From positions 18,021-82,020 of the forward strand of contig NZ_QEOO01000002.1 of the NCBI RefSeq assembly GCF_003121585.1: a stretch of DNA of 64,000 nt. The letters are read 5' to 3'. The notes beneath the pieces were generated by a model. It was not told the DNA's origin and made no database searches. It saw only the letters and a program-made list of their open reading frames with translations. This document shows positions 16,283-26,824 of this stretch, one piece after another (positions within the stretch are counted from its first letter, which is position 1; each line of letters opens with the position of its first letter). A program made the position numbers and the translations under genes. This DNA comes from Nocardioides speluncae. Lineage in GTDB: Bacteria > Actinomycetota > Actinomycetes > Propionibacteriales > Nocardioidaceae.

Positions 16283-17082
16283 ACGCCGCCCTCCCTCTGG
16301 CCTTCTGCTCCACTGTCGTCCGATCCGCTCTTGCGGTCCTTGGGCTTCCCGATCTCGCTCACGCCGGCCTGCCGCGGGTCGAACCGCTCCGCCGGGGCCT
16401 TGGCGCCGCGCACATCCTCCAGCAGCGCGGTGATCGCGGCCATGATCCGGTCGGTCGCCTCGTTGACGGCCGCGGACGTCAGCGGCTCGGCGCGCAAGTC
16501 CTCCAGCAGCACCGGCTCGCCGACCTTCATCGTGATCGTCTTGCGTGGGAAGAGCTTGGGCCGCTTGCTGTACGGCGCGAGGATCTCGTGGGCGCCCCAC
16601 TGGGCGATCGGGATCACCGGGCAGCCGGTGGCCAGCGCGATCCGGGCCGCGCCGGACTTGCCGCGCATCGGCCACAGGTCGGGGTCGCGGGTGATCGAGC
16701 CCTCGGGGTAGACCACGACCAGCTCGCCCTGCTCGATCGCAGCCACCGCGGCGTCGAACGCGCCGGCGGCGTTCGACGAGAGGCGCTCGACGGGGATCTG
16801 GCCGGCGGCGGTCATGAACTTCGCCATCGCCTTGTTCTTGAACAGCGACGACTTGGCGAGGTACCGCGGCAGCCGGCCGCGGTAGTAGACCAGGTGGGCG
16901 GCGGTCAGCGGGTCGATCTTGGTGACGTGGTTGAGCACGACCACGCAGCCGCCCTCGGTCGGCACCTTCTCCTCGTCGATCCAGTGGCGTTTGGTCGCCC
17001 CGAGCAGGATCGGCTCCAAGATGGTGGCGGCGAGGGTGTAGGCCCAGCCGCGCTGCTGCTTGATCTTCAGCTTCCTCGCCAT
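16279..17082 (-). CDS. plsC: 1-acyl-sn-glycerol-3-phosphate acyltransferase (PlsC family)
   Basis: Membrane-associated acyltransferase, 267 aa. The catalytic HX4D motif is in NHVTKIDPL near residues 51-57, and the substrate motif is YPEGSITRD near residues 125-133. A weakly hydrophobic N-terminus (WAYTLAATILEPILLGA) could bind the membrane. The C-terminal 40 residues are Lys/Glu/Ser-rich and low complexity. Overlap with gpsA by 4 bp supports a role in phosphatidic acid synthesis. Actinobacteria have several paralogues, so acyl-chain position and specificity are not certain. Confidence 0.93.
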   Translation of the reverse strand: MARKLKIKQQRGWAYTLAATILEPILLGATKRHWIDEEKVPTEGGCVVVLNHVTKIDPLTAAHLVYYRGRLPRYLAKSSLFKNKAMAKFMTAAGQIPVERLSSNAAGAFDAAVAAIEQGELVVVYPEGSITRDPDLWPMRGKSGAARIALATGCPVIPIAQWGAHEILAPYSKRPKLFPRKTITMKVGEPVLLEDLRAEPLTSAAVNEATDRIMAAITALLEDVRGAKAPAERFDPRQAGVSEIGKPKDRKSGSDDSGAEGQREGGV

Positions 17083-17177
17083 CGTCCTCGTCCGATCCCG
17101 GCCGCGGGTCCACTCCCGCTCGACATCAGCATGAGGCTACTGCGTCGGACTCACACCGCGATGGCAGGATCAACGCG

Positions 17178-17803
17178 ATGTCTTCGTATGCCGTGCTGGT
17201 CCCCGTGAAGCCGTTGGCGCTGGCCAAGTCGCGCCTGGTCGGGATCAGCGATGCCCGCCGGAGCGCGTTGGCCGCGGCGTTCGCGCTGGACACGGTCGCT
17301 GTCGCGGCGGCCACGCCGGGAGTGGTGGGAGTGCTAGCGGTGACCGACGACTTCCGGTTCGCCGCGGAACTGGCCGCACGCGGCTGCGCGGTGATCCCGG
17401 ACGGCGTCACCGGCGACCTCAACGGCAGCCTGCTCCAAGCCGCGCACGAAGCCGTGCGCCGCTGGCCCGATGCCGGAGTGGCCGCGGTCTGCGCCGATCT
17501 GCCGGCGCTGCGCGCGACCGATCTGGCGGCCGCGCTGCGCGCCGTACCGGAGGACCGGCCTGGCTTCGTCACGGACGCAGCCGGCCGGGGTACGACGACG
17601 TACGCCGCCGCGCTGGCGGACTTCGCGCCCCGGTTCGGCCCTGACTCGCGGGACGCGCACCTCGACGCCGGATGCGCGGAGATCGCCGGCGCCCTCGCCA
17701 GCCTGCGCCAGGACGTCGACGACCCGACCGATCTTGCGCAGGCGCGCGAACTCGGCGTCGGGCCGGCGACCGCCGCCGTACTCGCGAACGAGTGGGTTCC
17801 GGG

Positions 17804-17807
<4 letters not shown>
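17178..17807 (+). CDS. cofC: 2-phospholactate/phosphoenolpyruvate guanylyltransferase
   Basis: Coenzyme F420 biosynthesis enzyme (CofC/FbiD) that activates 2-phospholactate or phosphoenolpyruvate with GTP for transfer to Fo. The 209-residue protein begins [20 protein letters not shown] with the conserved KS/R nucleotide-binding lysines. It has AVTDD near residue 54, a CADLPAL motif near residue 99, and GRGTTTYAA, close to the GDGTN-type loop of the family. In actinobacteria the donor is thought to be phosphoenolpyruvate. It is divergent from plsC. Its TAG overlaps the TAG of convergent hup by 4 bp. No other F420 genes are in the window. Confidence 0.92.
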
Positions 17808-18502
<695 letters not shown>

Positions 18503-18597
18503 TAGCTTTCCTTCCAATGAACCCGAGGCCGAGCTCATGCTCGACGTCTTTCTCTAAGCACGCTAGGTATTTCAGCCGCTTCCCACAATGAACGCGC

Positions 18598-18629
18598 CGG
18601 GTCACCGCCGTACTTTCAGCGGTGACCCG
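18598..18629 (-). terminator. Terminator after the secreted phosphatase-like gene
   Basis: An 11-bp inverted repeat, CGGGTCACCGC at 18598-18608 and GCGGTGACCCG at 18619-18629, with a 10-nt loop. It lies 14 bp past the stop of the gene ending at 18644 and separates it from the hup promoter region. Confidence 0.8.
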
Positions 18630-18643
18630 ACGCACAGGTCTAG

Positions 18644-20161
18644 TCAGCTCACCGGGCGCAGCACGACGTCGTCGACCGCCCAGTACCACGCGTTGGTGCC
18701 GGCATGCCGGAAGCCGACGCGAGCGTTCTGGGCTCCGGCCGGGACCGTGATCCGGACCGTCTCGCGCCTCCCCGACGTCTCGCCCGTGAACGCCTTGACG
18801 ACCGTCGCAGCGCCGCCGTCGAACCGCACCACGACGTTGGCGATCGAGTCGCCGTCCTGGCGGTAGTAGTGGGTCAGGTCGACGTCGAGCCACCGCTTGG
18901 CCGCCACCGAGACCGATGGCGTCCACAGGGTGGCGTCGAAGCGCACTCCGGTCGAGCTGGTCGCGTCCGCCCATTCGTCGGAGTCGGCGACCGCCATCAC
19001 GCCGCGGCCACGGACGAAGAGCTCGCGGTTCTGGCCGCGCTGTGCCTGGGCCCAGAAGGCGTCGGTGGTCATCGTCCAGCCGCGCCACTCCGGTACGCCG
19101 GTCGCGGTCATCGCGATGTCCTGGCTCCAGCCCGCCGGCAGCTCCTGGGTCCAGCCCTTGATCGTCGACGGGATCGGCTCGGTCGTCGCCGACTTGAGCG
19201 CCGGGCGTTTGGACTCGAACGGGTCGGTGTCGGCGTACGTGATCAACCGGCCGTCGGCGTCCGCCTGCGTCGGTACGCCGAGGTGCCCGAGCGCGCTGGC
19301 GGCCAGGTCGGGCAGTCGCGAGGTGTTGTTGACCGCCGCGGGTACGCCGTCACCCCAGGCGAGCACGAACGTGCCCCGCTCGGGCAGCGTGTTGCCGCCG
19401 TGACCGCCGCCGTCGGTATGGCCGTGGTCGGTTCCCATCAGCACCAGCCAGTTCTCGTTGGCACGGTTGGGGCGGGCCGCGATCGCGTCGAGCAGCTTCT
19501 TCACGTGGCCGTCCACCACCGCGATCTCGTTCAGGTAGCGCTTGCTGGCCGCACCGTAGCTGTGGCCGACGATGTCCTGCTGGCCGAAGTAGGCGAACGT
19601 CGCGTCCGCCTGGGCGGTGCGCAGGTGCGCGGATGCGTTGTCCGCGATCGCCAGGTCGTTCTGCACATAGCCCGTGGCGTCACCGTCGCGCACGAACTTG
19701 GTGTCGATCTCGTCGCTGAGGATGTGGTCGTCGATCGCCTTCCAGTCGACGCCGGCCCAGGTGTCCGCGGCCGGGCGGTTGCGCTCCAGGCGGGTCAGGA
19801 AGTCAGGGTGCTGGGAGAGCTGGGAGCCGGCGAAGCTGTTGTCGCGGACGCCGTGCTGGTCCGGCCAGGTGCCGGTGAGCAGCGTCGACCAGCCGGGACC
19901 TGACGAGGTCGCGGCCATCGGGCCGGCGTACAGCAGGCTCTGGCCGAGCGTGCCCTCGGCGGTGAGCTGCATCAGCGTCGGCGCCTTCGCGGCGCCGACC
20001 CGGCTCCAGTTCAGCCCGTCGACACCGATGACGAGCACGTGCTTTGTGTTTGCCTCGGGCGCGGCGGCGCCGACCTGGCCGGGAAGGAGGCCGACGCCGG
20101 CGACGAGGCCGGCGGCGGTCACGGCGACGGTGGCGCGCCAGAATCTGGTGGAAGTGGGCAT
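18644..20161 (-). CDS. Secreted alkaline-phosphatase-superfamily phosphodiesterase
   Basis: 505-residue exported metalloenzyme. A Sec signal (MPTSTRFWRATVAVT then a hydrophobic core, with a cut near GAAAPEA) precedes a catalytic domain beginning HVLVIGVDGLNW. The nucleophile lies in the SGPGWSTLLTG segment. Metal ligands are visible in GVDGLN, MGTDHGHTD and GGGHGG, the pattern of nucleotide pyrophosphatase/phosphodiesterase-like members. The last 150 residues look like a beta-sandwich carbohydrate-binding-type domain ending WAVDDVVLRPV. The substrate is unknown. The ATG at 20161 is chosen because the signal peptide begins there; the region upstream has no similarity. Confidence 0.88.
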   Translation of the reverse strand: MPTSTRFWRATVAVTAAGLVAGVGLLPGQVGAAAPEANTKHVLVIGVDGLNWSRVGAAKAPTLMQLTAEGTLGQSLLYAGPMAATSSGPGWSTLLTGTWPDQHGVRDNSFAGSQLSQHPDFLTRLERNRPAADTWAGVDWKAIDDHILSDEIDTKFVRDGDATGYVQNDLAIADNASAHLRTAQADATFAYFGQQDIVGHSYGAASKRYLNEIAVVDGHVKKLLDAIAARPNRANENWLVLMGTDHGHTDGGGHGGNTLPERGTFVLAWGDGVPAAVNNTSRLPDLAASALGHLGVPTQADADGRLITYADTDPFESKRPALKSATTEPIPSTIKGWTQELPAGWSQDIAMTATGVPEWRGWTMTTDAFWAQAQRGQNRELFVRGRGVMAVADSDEWADATSSTGVRFDATLWTPSVSVAAKRWLDVDLTHYYRQDGDSIANVVVRFDGGAATVVKAFTGETSGRRETVRITVPAGAQNARVGFRHAGTNAWYWAVDDVVLRPVS

Positions 20162-20296
20162 GCAGGAGTCCTTGTCTCGCGTGCGGGCAGGGGGACGGCG
20201 GCTGGCCGCCACCACCCTCGCCGTACCCACTGGACCCCGGCAAGGCATCCAGCCGACTTGTTCAAACAAGTTCGCCTGGATGTCAAGTAACTCGGG

Positions 20297-20896
20297 TCAG
20301 AGCGTCGCCGGCTTCCAGCTCGGCCGGGTCGCTTCGTACGCCGCGATGTCGGCGTCGTGGCCGAGGGTGATGCCGATGTCGTCGAGACCCTCGAGCAGCC
20401 GCCAGCGGGTGTAGTCGTCGATGTCGAAGGAGTCCTCGATCGCGTCCGGACCCTCACCGGCGCGCACGGTCCGCGACTCCAGGTCCACGGTGATCGTCGC
20501 GCCCGGCCGGTCCTCGAGGTAGTCCCAGATCCGCTGGACGACCTTCTCGTCGACCTGCGCGGCGAGCAGGCCGGCCTTGCCGGAGTTGCCGCGGAAGATG
20601 TCGGCGAAGCGGGAGGAGATGACCACCCGGAAGCCGTAGTTCTGCAGCGCCCAGACGGCGTGCTCGCGCGAGGAGCCGGTGCCGAAGTCGGGGCCGGCCA
20701 CCAGCACCGAGCCCGCGGCGTACTCCGGCTTGTTGAGAACGAACGACGGGTCGTTGCGCCAGGCCGCGAACAGGCCGTCCTCGAAGCCGGTCCGGGTCAC
20801 CCGCTTGAGGTAGACCGCCGGGATGATCTGGTCGGTGTCGACGTTGCTGCGGCGCAGCGGGACGCCGACACCGGTGTGCGTGGTGAACTTGTCCAT
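20297..20896 (-). CDS. leuD: 3-isopropylmalate dehydratase small subunit
   Basis: Swivelling small subunit of isopropylmalate isomerase in leucine synthesis, 199 aa. Motifs include [20 protein letters not shown] at the N-terminus and [17 protein letters not shown] near residues 69-85. It ends with a short domain typical of LeuD. The gene follows leuC after a single base, so the two subunits are made from one mRNA. Confidence 0.97.
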   Translation of the reverse strand: MDKFTTHTGVGVPLRRSNVDTDQIIPAVYLKRVTRTGFEDGLFAAWRNDPSFVLNKPEYAAGSVLVAGPDFGTGSSREHAVWALQNYGFRVVISSRFADIFRGNSGKAGLLAAQVDEKVVQRIWDYLEDRPGATITVDLESRTVRAGEGPDAIEDSFDIDDYTRWRLLEGLDDIGITLGHDADIAAYEATRPSWKPATL

Positions 20897-20897
20897 C

Positions 20898-22310
<1,413 letters not shown>

Positions 22311-22414
22311 GAACTGCTCCAGCTGTCGTAGGTGGACCGAAGTTTTCGGCGTTTAGCCGTAGATCACACAGCCTACGCCTTGCATCCCATGATCCGAGAC
22401 GGCAGTATTGCTAT

Positions 22415-23137
22415 ATGGACAACAGTAGCGGAGTCGGCGTTCTCGACAAGGCAGCCCTCGTCCTCGCGGCACTGGAAGCAGGACCGGCCACGCTGGCCGG
22501 TTTGGTCGCCGGAACGGGCCTGGCCCGGCCGACGGCCCACCGGCTTGCCGTGGCCCTGGAGCACCACCGGCTGGTGGCGCGCGACATGCAGGGCCGTTTC
22601 GTCCTCGGTCCCCGGCTGGCCGAGCTCTCCGCGGCCGCCGGCGAGGACCGGCTCCTTGCCGCGGCCGGCCCGGTGCTCGCGCGGCTGCGCGACATCACCG
22701 GCGAGTCCGCCCAGCTCTGGCGGCGCCAGGGCGACCACCGCGTCTGCGTCGCGGCCGCCGAGCGGCCGTCCGGCCTGCGCGACACGATCCCGGTCGGCTC
22801 CCAGTTGACGATGCGCGCCGGCTCGGCCGCCCAGGTGCTGCTCGCCTGGGAGGACCCGGACCGGATGCACCGCGGCCTGCAGAACGCCGCGTTCTCGGCC
22901 ACCGCGCTGTCCGGCATCCGCCGCCGCGGCTGGGCCCAGTCGGTCGGCGAGCGCGAGCAGGGTGTCGCCTCTGTCTCCGCGCCGGTCCGCTCCCCCAGCG
23001 GCAAGATCATCGCCGCGGTGTCGGTCTCCGGCCCGCTCGAGCGGCTCTCCCGCCAGCCCGGCCGGATGCACGCACCCGCCGTACTCGCCGCTGCCGACCG
23101 CCTGTCGGAGTCGCTGCGCCGCGCCGCCTCCGAGTAG
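22415..23137 (+). CDS. IclR-family regulator, NdgR/LtbR-like
   Basis: 240-residue transcription factor with an N-terminal winged helix (VLDKAALVLAALEAGPATLAGL, then recognition helix GLARPTAHRLAVAL) and a C-terminal IclR effector domain. It is encoded divergently from leuCD, the conserved position of NdgR (streptomycetes) and LtbR (corynebacteria), regulators of leucine and other amino-acid genes. The ATG at 22415 has no Shine-Dalgarno; an AT-rich stretch (AGTATTGCTAT) directly upstream suggests a leaderless transcript. The 104-bp shared region probably holds its operator, but I see no unambiguous palindrome. The gene is followed after 33 nt by copy 2 of the structured element. Confidence 0.92.
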   Translation: MDNSSGVGVLDKAALVLAALEAGPATLAGLVAGTGLARPTAHRLAVALEHHRLVARDMQGRFVLGPRLAELSAAAGEDRLLAAAGPVLARLRDITGESAQLWRRQGDHRVCVAAAERPSGLRDTIPVGSQLTMRAGSAAQVLLAWEDPDRMHRGLQNAAFSATALSGIRRRGWAQSVGEREQGVASVSAPVRSPSGKIIAAVSVSGPLERLSRQPGRMHAPAVLAAADRLSESLRRAASE

Positions 23138-23170
23138 CGCCCGAGTAGCGCACCCGGGCCAGGCTGTCCC

Positions 23171-23331
23171 AGTGGTCACGCCTGGAGATTCTTCGAGGGT
23201 ATGAGTGGTCAGGGTGCGTGCAGCGCAAGGCGTCGGAGGGAGGCGGGCCGGTGGCCCGTCGACCGACGACAACGCAGCGATGTGCGTGCCCTGGCCGCTC
23301 AGACCCCGATGAATCTCCAGGCGTGACCACT
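23171..23331 (+). ncRNA. Long-stem structured element, copy 2 (putative RNA or MITE)
   Basis: A 161-nt intergenic element. Arms 23171-23191 and 23311-23331 pair perfectly over 21 bp. The inner helix (23197-23222 with 23281-23306) pairs almost continuously; its T-G and G-T oppositions are all G-U pairs in + strand RNA. The apex is the 56-nt core 23225-23280, matching copy 1 (13995-14050) at 51 positions, including the hairpin CGGGCC-GGT-GGCCCG at 23244-23258. Arm sequences differ completely from copy 1 while pairing is kept. It lies 33 nt after the IclR stop and 35 nt before the next gene, on the same strand, as for copy 1. Confidence 0.7.
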
Positions 23332-23366
23332 AGGGCGGCGACTATCCAGTTGTGAATCGCGCGCGC

Positions 23367-23798
23367 ATGGCGGACCGTGAACCTATGGGGTTCCTGTTGC
23401 GGCTCGCGATCCGAGTCCTGGTCCTGATTGCGGGGTGGACCGTCTACAACGTGCTGGTCAACTGGATCTGGACCGAGGACCAGCAAGACGCCAACATCGG
23501 CGCCGGGCTGCTGGCGTTCGGCCTGGTGCTCGTGGTCGCCGTCGCCGGCGGGTTCATCGACGGCCGCCGCCTCTCCCTCGGGGAGACCGTGATGACCTGG
23601 CTGCTGGCAGGCGCTGTCCTTGGCGTCTTCGCCGCCCTGTTCTCCGCGTTTCAGGACGGCAGTATCGACTGGTCGGTGTTCCGCTCGGACGTCGCCGGCA
23701 TGGTGCCGATCTTCGCATTCCTGGTCGCGATCCCGGCGATGATCGGCGGCATCTTCGGGTCGGCCAGCAGCGGCCACACCACCGCTGACTCGCACTGA
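23367..23798 (+). CDS. Small integral membrane protein, paralogue A
   Basis: 143-residue protein (MADREPMGFLLRLAIRVL...) with four predicted membrane helices, the last followed by a short polar tail. I do not recognise a family. A loop motif DGSIDWSVFRSD before the last helix is repeated as DGSLDWSVLRSD in the next gene, and the helix spacing matches, so the two are tandem duplicates. A GTG at 23352 would add five residues. No enzymatic motif is seen. Confidence 0.75.
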   Translation: MADREPMGFLLRLAIRVLVLIAGWTVYNVLVNWIWTEDQQDANIGAGLLAFGLVLVVAVAGGFIDGRRLSLGETVMTWLLAGAVLGVFAALFSAFQDGSIDWSVFRSDVAGMVPIFAFLVAIPAMIGGIFGSASSGHTTADSH

Positions 23799-23882
23799 TC
23801 GGGCTGTCCGACACGCCGGTCCTCAGGCGTGATGAGTACCCATACCGATGCCGGAAGGTAAAGAGCGCACCAGGCTGTGGGC

Positions 23883-24278
23883 ATGAGAATTGCACTTCGC
23901 TACCTCACCCTGGTCGCTCTGTACGGCGCTGCGCTCGGAGCGGTCCACCTCATGTCCAACGACAACGACGCCGGCGCGGCGATCGGTGTCGGCATCCTGG
24001 AGTTCCTCGCGGTGGCCGCAATCTGCGGGACCTGGGCGATCTTCGACGGGATGCGCGACCTCCGTCAGGCCCTGATCACCTGGGGCGTCGTGGCCGTCGT
24101 CTACGCCGTGAGCGTCCCGTTCTTCATCGCCATCTCGGACGGCAGCCTCGACTGGTCGGTGCTCCGCTCTGACCTCGCGACGCTCGGCCCGTTCACGCTG
24201 ATGCTAGTCGCCGCGCCCGCTGCGGTCGGTGCGGTCATCGGCCACGCGATCCGGCCTACGCCCGCACCGACCAGCTGA
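23883..24278 (+). CDS. Small integral membrane protein, paralogue B
   Basis: 131-residue four-helix membrane protein starting MRIALRYLTLVALYGAALGA. It shares the loop DGSLDWSVLRSD, helix number and overall length with the preceding gene, 84 bp upstream. Both lack charged catalytic motifs. A GTG two codons upstream is an alternative start. Its stop lies 19 bp from the stop of convergent ogt. Function unknown. Confidence 0.75.
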   Translation: MRIALRYLTLVALYGAALGAVHLMSNDNDAGAAIGVGILEFLAVAAICGTWAIFDGMRDLRQALITWGVVAVVYAVSVPFFIAISDGSLDWSVLRSDLATLGPFTLMLVAAPAAVGAVIGHAIRPTPAPTS

Positions 24279-24297
24279 GGCCAGCTGAGGTCCGGCC

Positions 24298-24780
24298 TCA
24301 GAACAGCGCCTCCTGCTCCACGTCGAGCAGGGTCTGCTTGCGGGCCATGCCGCCGGCGTACCCGGTGAGCGAGCCGTCGGCCCCGATCACCCGGTGGCAC
24401 GGGATCACGATCGGGATCGGATTGCGGCCGTTGGCGAGGCCGACCGCGCGGGAGGCGGCGTTGGTGTGGCCGAGCTGGTGTGCGATGTCGCCGTACGACG
24501 CGGTCCGGCCGTAGCCGATCGTCTGCAGCTCCTTCCACACCCGCAGCTGGAAGTCGGTCCCGCGCGGGTCGAGCGGCAGGTCGAAGTCGGTCAGCTCACG
24601 CGCGAAGTACGCCGTCAACTGGCGCCGCGCCTCGACCAGCACGGGGTGGTCGTCGTCGCGCTCCCCCAGCGGCCGGCCGTCGCTCGGCGGCCGGAACGGC
24701 GAGAACTCGATCGCGGTGATCGCGTCGTCGTGCTCGACGATGCGCAGCTCGCCGACCGGCGAGTCCATGACGGTCCACAT
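24298..24780 (-). CDS. ogt: Methylated-DNA-protein cysteine S-methyltransferase
   Basis: Suicide repair protein that takes the alkyl group from O6-alkylguanine. The 160-residue protein has the active-site motif PIPIVIPCHRVIG with the acceptor Cys near residue 127. The preceding RAVGLANGRNP segment is the usual helix-turn-helix and Asn-hinge region. It starts 3 bp after the stop of the Ada-AlkA gene, so the two alkylation-repair genes form an operon. Confidence 0.96.
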   Translation of the reverse strand: MWTVMDSPVGELRIVEHDDAITAIEFSPFRPPSDGRPLGERDDDHPVLVEARRQLTAYFARELTDFDLPLDPRGTDFQLRVWKELQTIGYGRTASYGDIAHQLGHTNAASRAVGLANGRNPIPIVIPCHRVIGADGSLTGYAGGMARKQTLLDVEQEALF

Positions 24781-24783
24781 GAT

Positions 24784-26307
24784 TCAGCTTCCCTTCTTCG
24801 TTACGGCAGGCTCGTCCGCCGGGGCGGAGAGCGACTGCCACAGGTACATCAAGGCATAGGAGCGCCACGGCCGCCACGACTCGCTGAGCGCCGCGGCCTG
24901 CGCCGGGTCCCGGCCGAGCGCGATCAGCGCGTTGCGGACGCCGACATCGGTCGGCAGGAACACGTCGGGGTGGCCGAGCGCGCGGAACGCGACGTAGTCG
25001 GCGGTCCAGGGCCCGATCCCCGGCAGGGCGACCAGCGCGCGGCGTACGTCGTCGCGGTCGGGGCCGCGGTCAAGCGCGACGTCGCCGTCGGCGAGCGCCC
25101 GGCACAGCCCGATCAGCGCCCGGCCGCGGGCACGCGGCATCGGGTAGTCCTCCGGCGCCAGCTCGGCCAAGGCGGCGGCGGACGGGAACAGGTGGGTCAG
25201 CGAGTCCCGCGGGTGCGCGAGCGGTTCGCCGTACGCCGCGGTCAGCCGCCCCGCCACAGTGCGCGCGCCGGCCACGCTCACCTGCTGGCCGAGTACGGCG
25301 CGGACCGCGATCTCGTGCCCGTCGACGTGGCCCGGGACCCGGAGCCCGGGCAGGGCACGGACCAGCGGGCCGATCAGCGGGTCGCCGGCGAACTGCTCGC
25401 CCACCGCGACCGGGTCGCAATCGGCGTCCAGCAGCCGGCGGGTGCGCTCGACGGCGGCGGCGGTGTCCTTGAGGCTGTCGAGCTCGAAGGTCGCCTCGAC
25501 GAACGCGGTTCCGCCTTCGGGCAGGTCGTCGAGGGTGATCCGGACGATGCCGGTGCCGTGCGGGAGCCGCAGCGTCCGGGCGTACCAGTCCGGGCCGGTC
25601 TCCTCGACGCCCGGGACCGCGCGCATGGCGAGGAAGTCGAGCAGCGCGCGTCCCGCGAACGGCGTACGCACCGCGAGTCGCATGGTGACCTGGCCGGTGG
25701 TGGTCGCCTTGGCACCGCGGCGGCCGCGCAGCTCGGTCGGCGTACTCGCGTAGACCTCGCGGATCGTGTCGTTGAACTGGCGGACGCTGGCGAAGCCGGC
25801 CGCGAACGCGATGTCGGTGTGCGGCATCGCGGTGGTCTCGATCAGGATCCGCGCGGTCTGGGCGCGGCGGGCCCGGGCCAGCGCCAGCGGGCCGGCACCG
25901 AGCTCGGCGGTGAGGATCCGGGTCAGGTGCCGCGGCGTGTAGCCGATCCGGGCCGCCAGGCCCTCGACGCCGTCGCGGTCCACCACGCCGTCGGCGATCA
26001 GCCGCATCGCGCGGCCGGCCGCGTCGGCGGCGATGTCCCAGTCCGGGCTGCCCGGGGTGGCGTCCGGCAGGCACCGCTTGCAGGCCCGGAAGCCGGCCGC
26101 CTGGGCGGCGGCCGCGCTCGGGAAGAAGCTGACGTTCTGGTACGCCGGCGTCCGCGCCGGGCAGGAGGGGCGACAGTAGATGCCGGTGGTGTGGACGCCG
26201 GTGTAGAAGACGCCGTCGAAGCGCCGGTCCCGGCTCTTCACCGCGCGGTAGCACGACTCGGAGTCGCGGTAGGCGTCCCGGGTCGTCCGTTCGTCGGTCG
26301 TGGTCAT
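24784..26307 (-). CDS. Ada regulatory domain fused to AlkA 3-methyladenine glycosylase
   Basis: 507-residue fusion. Residues 15-85 form the Ada zinc domain, with Cys45 (the methyl-phosphotriester acceptor position in GIYCRPSC), Cys49, Cys76 and Cys79. Residues 90-200 are an AraC-type helix-turn-helix. Residues 205-490 are an AlkA domain with the HhH-GPD motif LPGIGPWTADYVAFRALGHP and the catalytic Asp in the following VFLPTDVG. The protein probably senses phosphotriesters, activates the ada regulon and excises alkylated bases. Together with ogt it reconstitutes the full adaptive response in one operon. The start is an ATG at 26307. Confidence 0.94.
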   Translation of the reverse strand: MTTTDERTTRDAYRDSESCYRAVKSRDRRFDGVFYTGVHTTGIYCRPSCPARTPAYQNVSFFPSAAAAQAAGFRACKRCLPDATPGSPDWDIAADAAGRAMRLIADGVVDRDGVEGLAARIGYTPRHLTRILTAELGAGPLALARARRAQTARILIETTAMPHTDIAFAAGFASVRQFNDTIREVYASTPTELRGRRGAKATTTGQVTMRLAVRTPFAGRALLDFLAMRAVPGVEETGPDWYARTLRLPHGTGIVRITLDDLPEGGTAFVEATFELDSLKDTAAAVERTRRLLDADCDPVAVGEQFAGDPLIGPLVRALPGLRVPGHVDGHEIAVRAVLGQQVSVAGARTVAGRLTAAYGEPLAHPRDSLTHLFPSAAALAELAPEDYPMPRARGRALIGLCRALADGDVALDRGPDRDDVRRALVALPGIGPWTADYVAFRALGHPDVFLPTDVGVRNALIALGRDPAQAAALSESWRPWRSYALMYLWQSLSAPADEPAVTKKGS

Positions 26308-26542
26308 GACCCCAATCCTGCCCGACCCACGGACGTCGTACTGGCGGGAATCGGACACGAGCACCGGGCCCTCGAGAGCGTGACGCCGCCACGGTCGAGG
26401 CCCCGGAGGAGGTCCGCCCCGGCGTCGTCGCGTCGCCCGGGCAGCGCAAAATTGGGACAGATCGCCCAGATGGGCGCCCGGCCCAAACAAACATGCTGCG
26501 TGGGGGAGCCTTTGCGCCCGGCATGGCCCATGCTGGGAGGCA

Positions 26543-26761
26543 ATGAATACCGTTCGCAGCCGGCGCCCCCTATCCACCAGCCCCTTCAAGCCCAAGCCCG
26601 AGCCGGTGATCGAGAAGTTCTCCGTGGAGGACCGAGTCACCCACGACCAGTACGGCCTCGGTCGCGTCATCGCGGCGGAGGACGACGTCGCGGTCACCGT
26701 CAACTTCGGATCGCGGGAACTGCGCCTGGTCAGTCCGTTCGCGAAGCTGACCAAGCTGTAG
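26543..26761 (+). CDS. Stand-alone Tudor-like domain protein (UvrD/PcrA C-terminal type)
   Basis: 72-residue protein. After a basic N-terminus (RSRRPLSTSPFKPKPEP), residues 23-72 read FSVEDRVTHDQYGLGRV and end FAKLTKL. This resembles the C-terminal Tudor-like domain of UvrD/PcrA helicases, whose pattern is GDRVxHxxFGxGxV...FAPLxKL and which contacts RNA polymerase. No helicase is attached. The ATG at 26543 has a GGGAGG ribosome-binding site. An RNA-polymerase- or DNA-binding role is inferred from that likeness only. Confidence 0.75.
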   Translation: MNTVRSRRPLSTSPFKPKPEPVIEKFSVEDRVTHDQYGLGRVIAAEDDVAVTVNFGSRELRLVSPFAKLTKL

Positions 26762-26768
26762 TCCGGCG

Positions 26769-26797
26769 GGTGGGCGACCCTGTTGGGGCCGCCCACC
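26769..26797. terminator. Hairpin between convergent genes
   Basis: GGTGGGCGACC at 26769-26779 pairs with GGCCGCCCACC at 26787-26797 with one A-C mismatch. It sits 8 bp after the Tudor-like gene and 28 bp from the stop of the convergent secreted-protein gene, so it probably terminates transcription from the left. Confidence 0.65.
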
Positions 26798-26824
26798 GGG
26801 TCGTGCAGCGTCAGCCGGCGATCG

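Noticed and set aside
16283..17113. Open frame joining upstream sequence to gpsA
   Set aside because: It is the out-of-frame shadow of plsC; gpsA has its own ATG at 16282 with the dinucleotide-binding motif.
22311..22414. Leucine attenuator, T-box or riboswitch before leuC
   Set aside because: No leader peptide with Leu codons, no T-box motif and no terminator alternative; divergence from an IclR gene explains regulation.
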